A model generated the notes under the pieces. The model ran no database searches, was not told the DNA's origin, and saw nothing but the letters and a program-made list of their open reading frames with translations. A stretch of 35,794 bases of DNA, taken from assembly GCA_022564665.1 (NCBI GenBank), contig JADFKZ010000008.1, forward strand, positions 1 through 35,794, given 5' to 3'. Every line of letters starts with the position of its first letter. The first letter of the stretch is position 1. This stretch comes from Planctomycetota bacterium (GTDB taxonomy: Bacteria > Planctomycetota > Phycisphaerae > Phycisphaerales > SM1A02). The position numbers and the translations under genes were made by a program. Shown piece by piece: positions 7,908 through 14,505 of this stretch.

Positions 7908-8089
7908 CTGTTTCGAGCGCTCCGTAGCGGCCTCCGACCGCACATTCGCTCTGGCGGCTACGCTTTGATGTGCGGCCCGCAGCCCGAAAGACTGCCAGAC
8001 AAGAGCGGCCCCGCGGCCCAGAGGGCCGCCAGACAACATCGGCAAGGACGCCGCGACACCGCGACGCCGCTACGGAGCGCTCGAAACAG
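7908..8089. mobile_element. MITE-like element with perfect 23-bp terminal inverted repeats
   Basis: The 182-bp element begins CTGTTTCGAGCGCTCCGTAG (7908 onward) and ends with its exact reverse complement; TIRs are 7908-7930 and 8067-8089. There is no coding content and no clear target duplication. A half copy lies at 13779-13846 and a copy of one end at 35701-35726. It separates the kinase from the STAND gene and may have been inserted into an older operon, or may serve as a regulatory RNA. Confidence 0.8.
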
Positions 8090-8123
8090 TTCTATCGGCG
8101 ATCGCCGGAGCGCGTGGGCCGCC

Positions 8124-8906
8124 TCAGCACATCCACGAGAAGGATTCGAGGAATTCCCTCAGATGCCGGGTGGTGGGAAAGGCGCTGGCAATCAGATCCC
8201 GCCGCAACCCGAGGCAGATCGCGCGGATCTCCGCCGGCTGTGAGCCATACCACCGGCGGCCGCCGACCGCGTCATACAGCAACCGGATCAGACCCGCCAC
8301 ATCGTCGCGCATGTGGCGGGCGGTCGGCGCCCCCCATTGGTAGAAATCGACGAGCTTGACATCGAAGAACACGCCCTGACGGCTGACGAGGACGTTGCCA
8401 TCGTGCAGGTCGCCGTGGTACTCACGGACCTTGTGGATCTCCTCAAGCCCCCGGGCCAGGGTATAAATCAGATGCATCGCCTCGAAGGGGTGGAGCCGCT
8501 TGCCCGGCTGACGGGCGATGAAGTCACGCAGCAACTCGCCCTCCACGTATTCGCTGATCAGGCAGGTGACGGGAACACCGTGCTGACGCAGAGTCTCGGA
8601 ATGGTGGTACTTAATCACGATCGAGCACCGGCGTAGCCGCTCGAGCTTCTTGGCGTAGAACCTGACGGCGCGATCTCCGACATTGCGTTGGGGAAAGAAC
8701 ACCTTCGCCGCGCGACAGATGCCCGTCCTGCTTTCCACGACCTTGTAGACCTCACCCTCCCAGCCGGCCCCAAGCTTCACTTCGACGAGGTACTTGCCGC
8801 CGATCACCAGCCCGGGGCGAAGGCTGAAGGAGTTGATCTTTTTTGGGCGGCTGGCCATGGGGCTGATCATACTCTCCGCGGGCCCACAACTCGCGTCCGT
8901 CGTCAC
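8124..8906 (-). CDS. Atypical serine/threonine protein kinase with HGDLHxxN catalytic loop
   Basis: This 260-residue single-domain kinase probably phosphorylates protein targets. The glycine-rich loop LGAGWEGEVYKV starts at residue 45, the ATP-binding Lys is K68 in RAAK, and the catalytic loop is HGDLHDGN (164-171) with D166 and N171. The metal-binding DFG is replaced by DFY (187-189). Only about 11 residues separate DFY from the helix-F-like RDDVAGLIRLLYD, so the normal activation segment with APE is missing. The HGD loop and short activation region resemble aminoglycoside-phosphotransferase/RIO-type kinases. GTG 8906 overlaps the PP2C stop as GTGA, suggesting translational coupling; ATG 8870 or 8858 are alternatives. 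No membrane segment is visible. Confidence 0.85.
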   Translation of the reverse strand: MTTDASCGPAESMISPMASRPKKINSFSLRPGLVIGGKYLVEVKLGAGWEGEVYKVVESRTGICRAAKVFFPQRNVGDRAVRFYAKKLERLRRCSIVIKYHHSETLRQHGVPVTCLISEYVEGELLRDFIARQPGKRLHPFEAMHLIYTLARGLEEIHKVREYHGDLHDGNVLVSRQGVFFDVKLVDFYQWGAPTARHMRDDVAGLIRLLYDAVGGRRWYGSQPAEIRAICLGLRRDLIASAFPTTRHLREFLESFSWMC

Positions 8907-9718
8907 CTATGACCGCGGTAAACGAGGAACGTCAGATCGTCGGGCTTGCAGGGGTGCGCCGGCTCGCGAGCGCGCATGCGCCGATCGCACGCGCCCGCCA
9001 GGTCGGCCGCCACCTCCGATGACGGCCCCTTGCGGACGAACTCGGTGATCTCCTTCAGAGACAGGTTGTCGCACAGACCATCACTGGACAGCACCAGCGT
9101 ATCTCGGGGCCGAAGCCCCAGCCTCGGGCCGATCTCGATCCGCATATCGGGCGAGCCGACGATGTTGGAGACGAGGTGGCGATCCTCGTGATAGATCGCC
9201 TCGCTCTCGTCCAGAAGACCCACCTCGACAGCATATCCGACAGGGGAATGGGAGATCGTCAACAGCTTGACCTTACCCCGTTGTCCGACGACCAGGATCA
9301 TCGAGTCCCCGACGTGGTAGGGGCGAACCGTCGACCCATCAATCTCCACCGCGGCCATCGTCGTCGCCGCTCCGACCCCCAGCTCGGCCACCCTCGCATT
9401 GGCCCGCTCAAAGCCGTCCAGCACCGCCGAACGGAGCAGTGCCCCGGTTGTGGCGGCTCCCATCACACACTCCCTGAGTGTCTTGAGGGCCAGTTCCGCC
9501 GCCTCGGCGCCGAAGGGGTGGCCGCCCAGGCCGTCGGCGACGGCGAGCACCGCCCGATTCTCATCCACCGGCAGCACCGCCGCCGCGTCCTCGTTCTCCG
9601 ACTCCTTTCCGGGGCAGCGCGTGGAAAAAACAGCCACGTACCCAGCGGCCAGAGGATAGGTTTCGGCAGTGGCCATGTCCCGCCGCGTGAGGATTCGTGT
9701 CTGGGCCCCAGCGCTCAT
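8903..9718 (-). CDS. PP2C-family serine/threonine protein phosphatase
   Basis: This 271-residue PPM/PP2C phosphatase removes phosphate from Ser/Thr using two bound metals. Metal-ligand motifs are intact: ENEDAA (D44), VADGLGGH (D62-G63), VGDS, the Asp-rich SSDGLCDN, and the C-terminal KPDDLTFLVYR block. It is soluble, with no extra domain. ATG 9718 is the longest start; ATG 9676 (MATAETYPL) is also possible because the first 14 residues are not conserved-looking. It is the first gene of a pair with the kinase (4-nt overlap), which argues that it opposes that kinase or shares its substrate, possibly the STAND protein downstream. Confidence 0.92.
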   Translation of the reverse strand: MSAGAQTRILTRRDMATAETYPLAAGYVAVFSTRCPGKESENEDAAAVLPVDENRAVLAVADGLGGHPFGAEAAELALKTLRECVMGAATTGALLRSAVLDGFERANARVAELGVGAATTMAAVEIDGSTVRPYHVGDSMILVVGQRGKVKLLTISHSPVGYAVEVGLLDESEAIYHEDRHLVSNIVGSPDMRIEIGPRLGLRPRDTLVLSSDGLCDNLSLKEITEFVRKGPSSEVAADLAGACDRRMRAREPAHPCKPDDLTFLVYRGHR

Positions 9719-9849
9719 GTCACAACTGTATCACGAAAGAAGGGCAATCGGCCCTTGGCTATCGGCTGTCAGCGAATCCAAGATCGAGAACCGACAACCG
9801 CAAATGGACAGCCGAGCCGATGGCCGACAGCTGACAACCAACAGCCTTC
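9719..9849. repeat. Short CGGCTGTCAGC-type intergenic repeat
   Basis: The gap between the HDOD-GGDEF-PilZ gene and the PP2C gene carries TTGGCTATCGGCTGTCAGCG and the roughly complementary GCCGATGGCCGACAGCTGAC, which can pair across about 60 nt. The same motif is seen at 3640-3658, 12205-12232 and 28738-28830. It splits the two genes' transcripts or lies in the PP2C leader. Confidence 0.5.
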
Positions 9850-11946
9850 CTACGCGCTTTCCTGGAGTGGTTCGTCGAGGCCGTGAGACTCGCGCAGCGC
9901 CTCGATCACCCAGTCGAGCTGCTGGCCTGGAGCCGACGACTCGCCGAGGGTGAAGATCGGCTCCCTGGCCTGCAACAGGAGCTGGATCCCCACTTCGTAC
10001 ATGCCGCTGCGAACATGCCGGCAAAAGGCGACGAGCCCTCCGATATAGAGCACTTGACCGGGCTCGCTGTGGGGCTGGATCACCACCTCGACCGGCTCGC
10101 CGCGAATCAGGGGTCGGGTGGTGACCAGCCCAACCCCGCCCATCGAGATGTTCCTGACATGACCGGCGTAGCTTCTCAGATCGGTGGATCCGCCGGCGAA
10201 GCATTTCACCTCACAACTCGCCAGCAGAGAGTGCCGCTCCCTCTTTCGCATGGTTGCGAACCGTGCCGGCTCGCTGCAGTTCAGCTCTTCGGCAAGCTCT
10301 CGGAGGTCCTCGGAAGTGACCTCTCTGCCGTCGTCGGGGAGGCCCAGGATCCCCGTTTCGGTCATTTCGCTGTTCGAGGTAAGAACGGTCACCTCGTCCT
10401 TTTCAAGCGACTTGAAACAGCATCGGTCCTTGCCACCGACCTTGGCCTTGTACATCAGCTCGTCGGTCAACGCGAAGAGATCCGCTGGCGACGTTGTCGT
10501 TCCCGGCCGCCCCCACACCGCCCCGACACTGCAGGTCAACGACCGCGGCGGGCACGGGCCTCCCAGCGCCGTGCCCCGCACCGTGTCCAAGAGCATCCGC
10601 CCGCGCTGCCGGGCGTCATCCTCGTCAAGGGCCGGGATCACGATGATGAACTCTTCGCCGCCGTAACGTCCCGCGAACCCGCCGTTGACGACGACCTCAC
10701 TGACAGCTCCGGCGAGGATGCGGAGCACCTCATCACCCACGTGATGGCCGAACTCGTCGTTAATGATCTTAAAATCGTCAATGTCCAGGAAGTACACGGA
10801 CACGGTCAGGTTTCGGTCGCAGACCTCACGCAGGCAGGCGAGCATCGCGTCCATCAATGCCCCTCGGTTCAGCAGACGCGTCAGCGGATCATGGGCGGCC
10901 CGATCGCGGTACTGGCCGAGTGCGGACTTCAGCTGTGACTGCTCTCTGCGGATCCGATCACGATCGGCCTCGATCGCCTCCACCCGCTGCTCCGCCTCAC
11001 TGGCGGCGCGGCAGAGGTGGCGATTGGCCGCATCGAGCAGCTCCATGACATCCAGCTCGTCCGGGAGCAGCTCGGGCAGCAGGGCCGCAACGTGCCGATA
11101 CGCCTCGCCGGCGCGCGCCAGTCGATCGATCAAATCGTCGTCGCTCAACCCCATCGTTTGGTTCGCATACTCGCCAAGCCCCGACTCCGATTCGGCCGGT
11201 GTCTGGCCGTCGGCCAGGGGCAGCGACCCCACGAAGTAGCTGACGGCGGACAACCGCGCGACGTCGCTGGCATCCTGTCCCAGCGAGGCAGGGCAATGGT
11301 GCTGGCCCATGGGGCCGGAAATCGTATTCGGGAGGTTCCACTCCTCCGCGAGCGCACGGATCGCCTCCAGGTGGTGGTAGCGGAACCGCTCCTTTTCGGC
11401 GAGATAGAAAGAGGTGGGCGTCAACTGCCCCGATCCGTAGAGCTCGGCGTAGTCGTCTCCAAGAATCTGTACCAATAGCAGAATGCCGCTATCTTGAAGC
11501 AACCCGACGACAAACGCCTCCTCGACGAAGGAGGGGACGATCGCCGCCGCAAGCTCTCGGGCCAGGCAGGCCCGCACCACCGACTGCTGCCAGAACAACT
11601 TGAGATCGAAGGGGCAGCTGCCAAGCCGATCAAGGTGGGCCATGAGCTGGAAACCGAGAGCCACCATGCGGATCCGCCTGAGCCCCAGCAGGGTGACGGC
11701 GCGTTTGATGTTTGTCACCGGTACCCGCTGCCCGAAAAGGACGGAGTTGGCCATCTCCAGGAGCCGCGCCGAAAGGGCGACGTCAACCCGGATCACGTCC
11801 GCAAACTGATCCGCCGTGGACGCCGGCTCATCGGCCAGGCGGACGATCTTCACCGCGATCGCCGGATTGGTGGGTAGTTTCGCCCCCTTGAAGACTGACT
11901 GCATCTCTTGGCGGAGATCGGGGGATCGATTGGCCATAGCGCGCAT
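9850..11946 (-). CDS. HDOD-GGDEF-PilZ multidomain signalling protein
   Basis: This 698-residue cytoplasmic protein joins three signalling domains. An HDOD domain (about 20-230) opens it. A charged helix likely to be coiled coil (310-345) follows. A GGDEF domain (about 345-510) has the active-site loop GGEEF at 429-433, so cyclic-di-GMP synthesis is plausible. There is no RxxD inhibitory site just upstream. A C-terminal PilZ domain (about 566-680) has RKRER (R567, R571) and NISMGG (N599, S601, G604), the c-di-GMP-binding pattern. One protein could thus both make and sense c-di-GMP, with PilZ replacing the missing I-site in feedback; this is inference. ATG 11946 has AGGTGA adjacent; ATG 11937 is an alternative. 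Confidence 0.93.
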   Translation of the reverse strand: MRAMANRSPDLRQEMQSVFKGAKLPTNPAIAVKIVRLADEPASTADQFADVIRVDVALSARLLEMANSVLFGQRVPVTNIKRAVTLLGLRRIRMVALGFQLMAHLDRLGSCPFDLKLFWQQSVVRACLARELAAAIVPSFVEEAFVVGLLQDSGILLLVQILGDDYAELYGSGQLTPTSFYLAEKERFRYHHLEAIRALAEEWNLPNTISGPMGQHHCPASLGQDASDVARLSAVSYFVGSLPLADGQTPAESESGLGEYANQTMGLSDDDLIDRLARAGEAYRHVAALLPELLPDELDVMELLDAANRHLCRAASEAEQRVEAIEADRDRIRREQSQLKSALGQYRDRAAHDPLTRLLNRGALMDAMLACLREVCDRNLTVSVYFLDIDDFKIINDEFGHHVGDEVLRILAGAVSEVVVNGGFAGRYGGEEFIIVIPALDEDDARQRGRMLLDTVRGTALGGPCPPRSLTCSVGAVWGRPGTTTSPADLFALTDELMYKAKVGGKDRCCFKSLEKDEVTVLTSNSEMTETGILGLPDDGREVTSEDLRELAEELNCSEPARFATMRKRERHSLLASCEVKCFAGGSTDLRSYAGHVRNISMGGVGLVTTRPLIRGEPVEVVIQPHSEPGQVLYIGGLVAFCRHVRSGMYEVGIQLLLQAREPIFTLGESSAPGQQLDWVIEALRESHGLDEPLQESA

Positions 11947-12305
11947 TTCACCTAGACAATCCTGGGTCTCTGGTATGCCATGGGATCATCGGCACCCGAC
12001 CTCGACGGCATAAGCCCGCGGAGGGGCCACCGCTTCGAGCACCGTCGACCGATAATAAGAGAGCTGCCGGTGGCCGGCTGCCAACTGTCGGCAAACTCTG
12101 GGTGGCTGGGGCTGAGCGAAGCGAAGCCCCGGTCTTCTCGTCGTCGGACCAACCGTGGCGTCGTCCCGATGTGATCGGGACTCCGTCACAGCCACCCAGA
12201 AACGGGCTGTCAGCCGTCAGCTATCAGCCGGAGCGGAGGTGGACGCGTCTTGTTGTCGAGAGCCGAAAGCCTCTCGTCGCTTCGTTGCTTTCCATATCAT
12301 TTGAA
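11947..12305. other. Divergent intergenic region with cloverleaf-like repeat
   Basis: This 359-nt gap between the HDOD gene and the rsmB-like gene holds repeat copy 2 (12100-12197) with flanking CGGCTGTCAGC-type motifs (12205-12232). The rsmB frame stays open upstream to 12102, but only through the repeat. No clear promoter elements could be picked with confidence. Confidence 0.55.
12100..12197 (+). repeat. Cloverleaf-like dispersed repeat, copy 2
   Basis: This is the best-formed copy, 98 bp. Its outer stem is GGGTGGCTG (12100-12108) with CAGCCACCC (12189-12197), 9 perfect pairs. Arm 1 is GGGCT...AGCCC around GAGCGAAGCGA, arm 2 is GGTC...GACC, and arm 3 is GTCCCGAT-GTG-ATCGGGAC. It lies upstream of the rsmB-like gene on its strand. 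Confidence 0.78.
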
Positions 12306-13712
12306 ATGGACCAGAGTCGGCGGGTGTCGAAGGGGCCGGGTACATGCCCGCCGGAGGCGACGACCGCTCGGGGGCTGGTCACCACCTGGGTCGCGACACG
12401 GGCCCGGCGGTTTCCCGATTTGGAACCCGCCCCACTGGCCACTGACGGCCTCGAGCAACGTGACGCGGCACTGGCCCACGCCATCGCCAAGGCCGTGGCC
12501 CAGCGGTGGCTGACGCTGGCCACCGTGATTCAGAGCCGGCTCAACCACCCCTGGGAGAAGCTGGAGCCGGACGTTCAGGGCGCGCTTCTGGTGGGTGCCG
12601 CCCAGCTACTGGTACTTGGGCGGCTGCCCGATCACGCCGTCATCCACGAAGCGGTAGCCTGGATCAAGGCGGCCAGACCGCAGGCTGGGCCGGGGGCGGG
12701 TGGGTTGGTCAATGCGGTGCTGCGACAGGTGGCGAAGCTCCGTGAGCGACGCCTCGAGCACCAGCTGCCTCTGGGGTACGAGCGCAACGAGCTTCCGCTC
12801 CCCGATGGTGGACGGTGGCGGTTGACTCAAGCGGTCTTTGACGGCGACCCCATGTGCCGGCTCGCACAGCAGACATCGCACCCCCCGGAGCTTCTTAAGC
12901 GCTGGGTCAGTCGCTTTGGCGGCAGGCGGACAGAGCAGCTGGCGGCTCATAACCTCCTCTGGCCGCCGATCATCGTCGCCGGCGTCAGAGGCGACGGGGA
13001 AGGGGCCGATGATCCCGGCCACCTTCCGCCGGGCTGCCGGCCGCACGAGGAGCCTGGCTTCACCCTCTTTGAGGAGGATCACGACCACCTGCGTCAACTG
13101 CTGGGCGACATGCCTTCGGCGCGTGTGCAAGACCCGGCCGCCGCGGCGGCGGCCGTGTCGACTCGGCCGCTGGCACCGAACCTGATCATCGATGTCTGCG
13201 CGGGCAAGGGAACCAAGACACGCCAGCTGGCCGAGCTGCACCCCACCGCCCGCATCGTCGCAAGTGACACCAGCCGCATAAAGCTGGCCACGCTCCGCGA
13301 GGCGTTCAGCGGCCACCACCGGGTGCGTGTGGTCAGTGCCGGGGAGCTTCGCCGGTTCACCGGCAAGGCGGATCTGGTCATTCTCGATGTGCCCTGCAGC
13401 AATACCGGGGTCCTGGCCCGCCGTGTGGAAGCACGGTATCGTTTCAACCCGCGGAGCCTCCAGCGGCTGGTGGATCTGCAACGTCAGATCATCGTCGACT
13501 CACTGGGACTGCTCGTCGGCGGCGGTCACATTCTGTACTCAACGTGCAGCCTGGAGGCAGAGGAGAACGAGCAGCAGGCGAACTGGATCACACGTTGGCA
13601 CCCGATGGAGATTTGCCGCGCCAAGAGGAGGTGGCCCCGGGGGCTCCCGGGCGATCCACCCGCACGCTATTGTGACGGTGGTTACTTCGCGCTGCTGAAG
13701 CGGTCTGAGTAG
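12306..13712 (+). CDS. RsmB-like rRNA cytosine-C5 methyltransferase
   Basis: This 468-residue SAM-dependent RNA m5C methyltransferase is of the RsmB/NSUN type. An all-helical NusB-like RNA-binding region spans about 30-160. The Rossmann SAM site IIDVCAGKGTKT is near 294-305. The two catalytic cysteines are C364 in DVPCSNTG (family usually DAPCSGTG) and C414 in YSTCSLEAEENE. E. coli RsmB modifies 16S C967; the same target is inferred. ATG 12306 is chosen because the frame upstream runs through the dispersed repeat at 12100-12197. The protein is shorter in the N-terminal insert and slightly variant in the PCSG loop, so the exact target is not certain. Gene symbol rsmB would be reasonable. Confidence 0.9.
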   Translation: MDQSRRVSKGPGTCPPEATTARGLVTTWVATRARRFPDLEPAPLATDGLEQRDAALAHAIAKAVAQRWLTLATVIQSRLNHPWEKLEPDVQGALLVGAAQLLVLGRLPDHAVIHEAVAWIKAARPQAGPGAGGLVNAVLRQVAKLRERRLEHQLPLGYERNELPLPDGGRWRLTQAVFDGDPMCRLAQQTSHPPELLKRWVSRFGGRRTEQLAAHNLLWPPIIVAGVRGDGEGADDPGHLPPGCRPHEEPGFTLFEEDHDHLRQLLGDMPSARVQDPAAAAAAVSTRPLAPNLIIDVCAGKGTKTRQLAELHPTARIVASDTSRIKLATLREAFSGHHRVRVVSAGELRRFTGKADLVILDVPCSNTGVLARRVEARYRFNPRSLQRLVDLQRQIIVDSLGLLVGGGHILYSTCSLEAEENEQQANWITRWHPMEICRAKRRWPRGLPGDPPARYCDGGYFALLKRSE

Positions 13713-13772
13713 AAGCTGTTTCAAAACCGATCCGTCGGCCCATGGCCAGGAGGAGGTTGTGAAACAGCTTCT
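13711..13772 (+). repeat. 62-bp dispersed element, copy B, with 13-bp inverted ends
   Basis: The ends AGAAGCTGTTTCA (13711-13723) and TGAAACAGCTTCT (13760-13772) are perfect reverse complements. The interior begins AAACCGATCCGTCGGCCCAT. It starts at the last two bases of the rsmB-like stop codon. Copy A is at 1840-1900. The GCTGTTTC terminus is shared with the larger TIR element family, and a half copy of that family follows at once. Confidence 0.75.
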
Positions 13773-13778
13773 GGAGCT

Positions 13779-13846
13779 TTTTGGAGCGCTGCGTAGCCGC
13801 CAGAGCGAGTGTGCGTCCGGAGGCCGCTATGGAGCCCTTGAAACAG
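13779..13846 (-). repeat. Half copy of the CTGTTTC-TIR element
   Basis: Read on the minus strand it starts CTGTTTCAAGGGCTCCATAG and continues GGCCTCCGGACGCACAC then CGCTCTGGCGGCTACG, matching 7908-7963 with scattered substitutions. The other end is missing. Together with 13711-13772 it makes a composite bounded by GCTGTTTC and GAAACAGC. Confidence 0.72.
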
Positions 13847-13970
13847 CACGCAATCTGCGCTACCTGACCGTGCGGAATTGACAGATGAAGGCGAGCGTGT
13901 GGTAGGATCTTCGGTTCATGCGCCCAGCGCCACCCGCAAACTCCATTGACTCGTTTCCGCGGCAAGCACG

Positions 13971-14426
13971 ATGAAGATCAGCGACATCCTCTCACCCCAG
14001 GCGGTGAAGGTCCCACTGGAAGCTACGGAGAAGAAGGCCGTCATCGATGAACTTGTGGGCCTGCTGGAGAAGGCCGCACTGATTGACGATGCGGCAACGC
14101 TCAAGAAAGTGGTCTGGGAACGGGAGCAGCAGCGGTCCACAGGGATCGGTGACGGGCTGGCCATACCACACGGCAAGTCCAACTGCTCCAAGAACCTGGT
14201 GATGGCCGTTGGACGGCCGGCCAACGCCATTGACTTCGACTCGGTCGACGGGCGGGAGGTGGAGCTGGTGGTTCTGCTGGCCTCGCCACCAGACAGAACG
14301 GCGGATCACATCCAGGCCCTCGGCAAGATCAGCCGGCTGTTGTCAGACCCCAAGGTCCGGCAGGCCGCATTCGCAGCCGATTCCGCCCAGAGCCTCTATC
14401 AGCTCTTCAAGGATGCAGATAAGTAG
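13971..14426 (+). CDS. PTS EIIA component of the fructose/nitrogen (PtsN-like) type
   Basis: This 151-residue PTS_EIIA_2 domain accepts phosphate on a histidine from HPr or a paralogue. The phosphorylation site is H67 in GLAIPHGKS. It covers the whole protein, beginning MKISDILSPQAVKVPLEATE. No EIIB or EIIC gene is nearby, so a regulatory (EIIANtr-like) rather than sugar-transport role is likely. ATG 13971 matches the family start. It is convergent with the polyferredoxin gene, with a paired terminator hairpin between them. Confidence 0.93.
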   Translation: MKISDILSPQAVKVPLEATEKKAVIDELVGLLEKAALIDDAATLKKVVWEREQQRSTGIGDGLAIPHGKSNCSKNLVMAVGRPANAIDFDSVDGREVELVVLLASPPDRTADHIQALGKISRLLSDPKVRQAAFAADSAQSLYQLFKDADK

Positions 14427-14458
14427 GGCCGGCTGTGTGCACGGATGAGTACCGTTGG

Positions 14459-14501
14459 GGGTTCGGGGTTCGGTAAAGCGATGAACCTGAACCCTGAACC
14501 C
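14459..14501. terminator. Bidirectional terminator hairpin between convergent genes
   Basis: GGGTTCGGGGTTCGG (14459-14473) pairs with CCTGAACCCTGAACCC (14486-14501) through a 12-nt loop, with G-U wobbles at two positions. It lies in the 79-nt gap between the PTS IIA and polyferredoxin stop codons. There is no T tract. The half-sites are built of GGGTTCRG units also seen near 3440 and 27805. Confidence 0.5.
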
Positions 14502-14505
14502 TTGC

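Noticed and set aside
7835-7945. N-terminal extension of the STAND ATPase to 7945
   Set aside because: The extra 37 codons run into the 23-bp-TIR repeat and show no protein-like features; ATG 7834 has a G-rich ribosome site and begins a clear membrane segment.
5099-9718. TerY-P triad (vWA protein, PP2C, kinase)
   Set aside because: PP2C and kinase are present but no vWA-domain gene is adjacent; the third member is a STAND ATPase instead.
12102-12305. Extension of the rsmB-like gene to 12102
   Set aside because: The added 68 codons are the cloverleaf-like repeat in frame; the same peptide-like sequence appears at the other repeat copies, so it is not real coding sequence.
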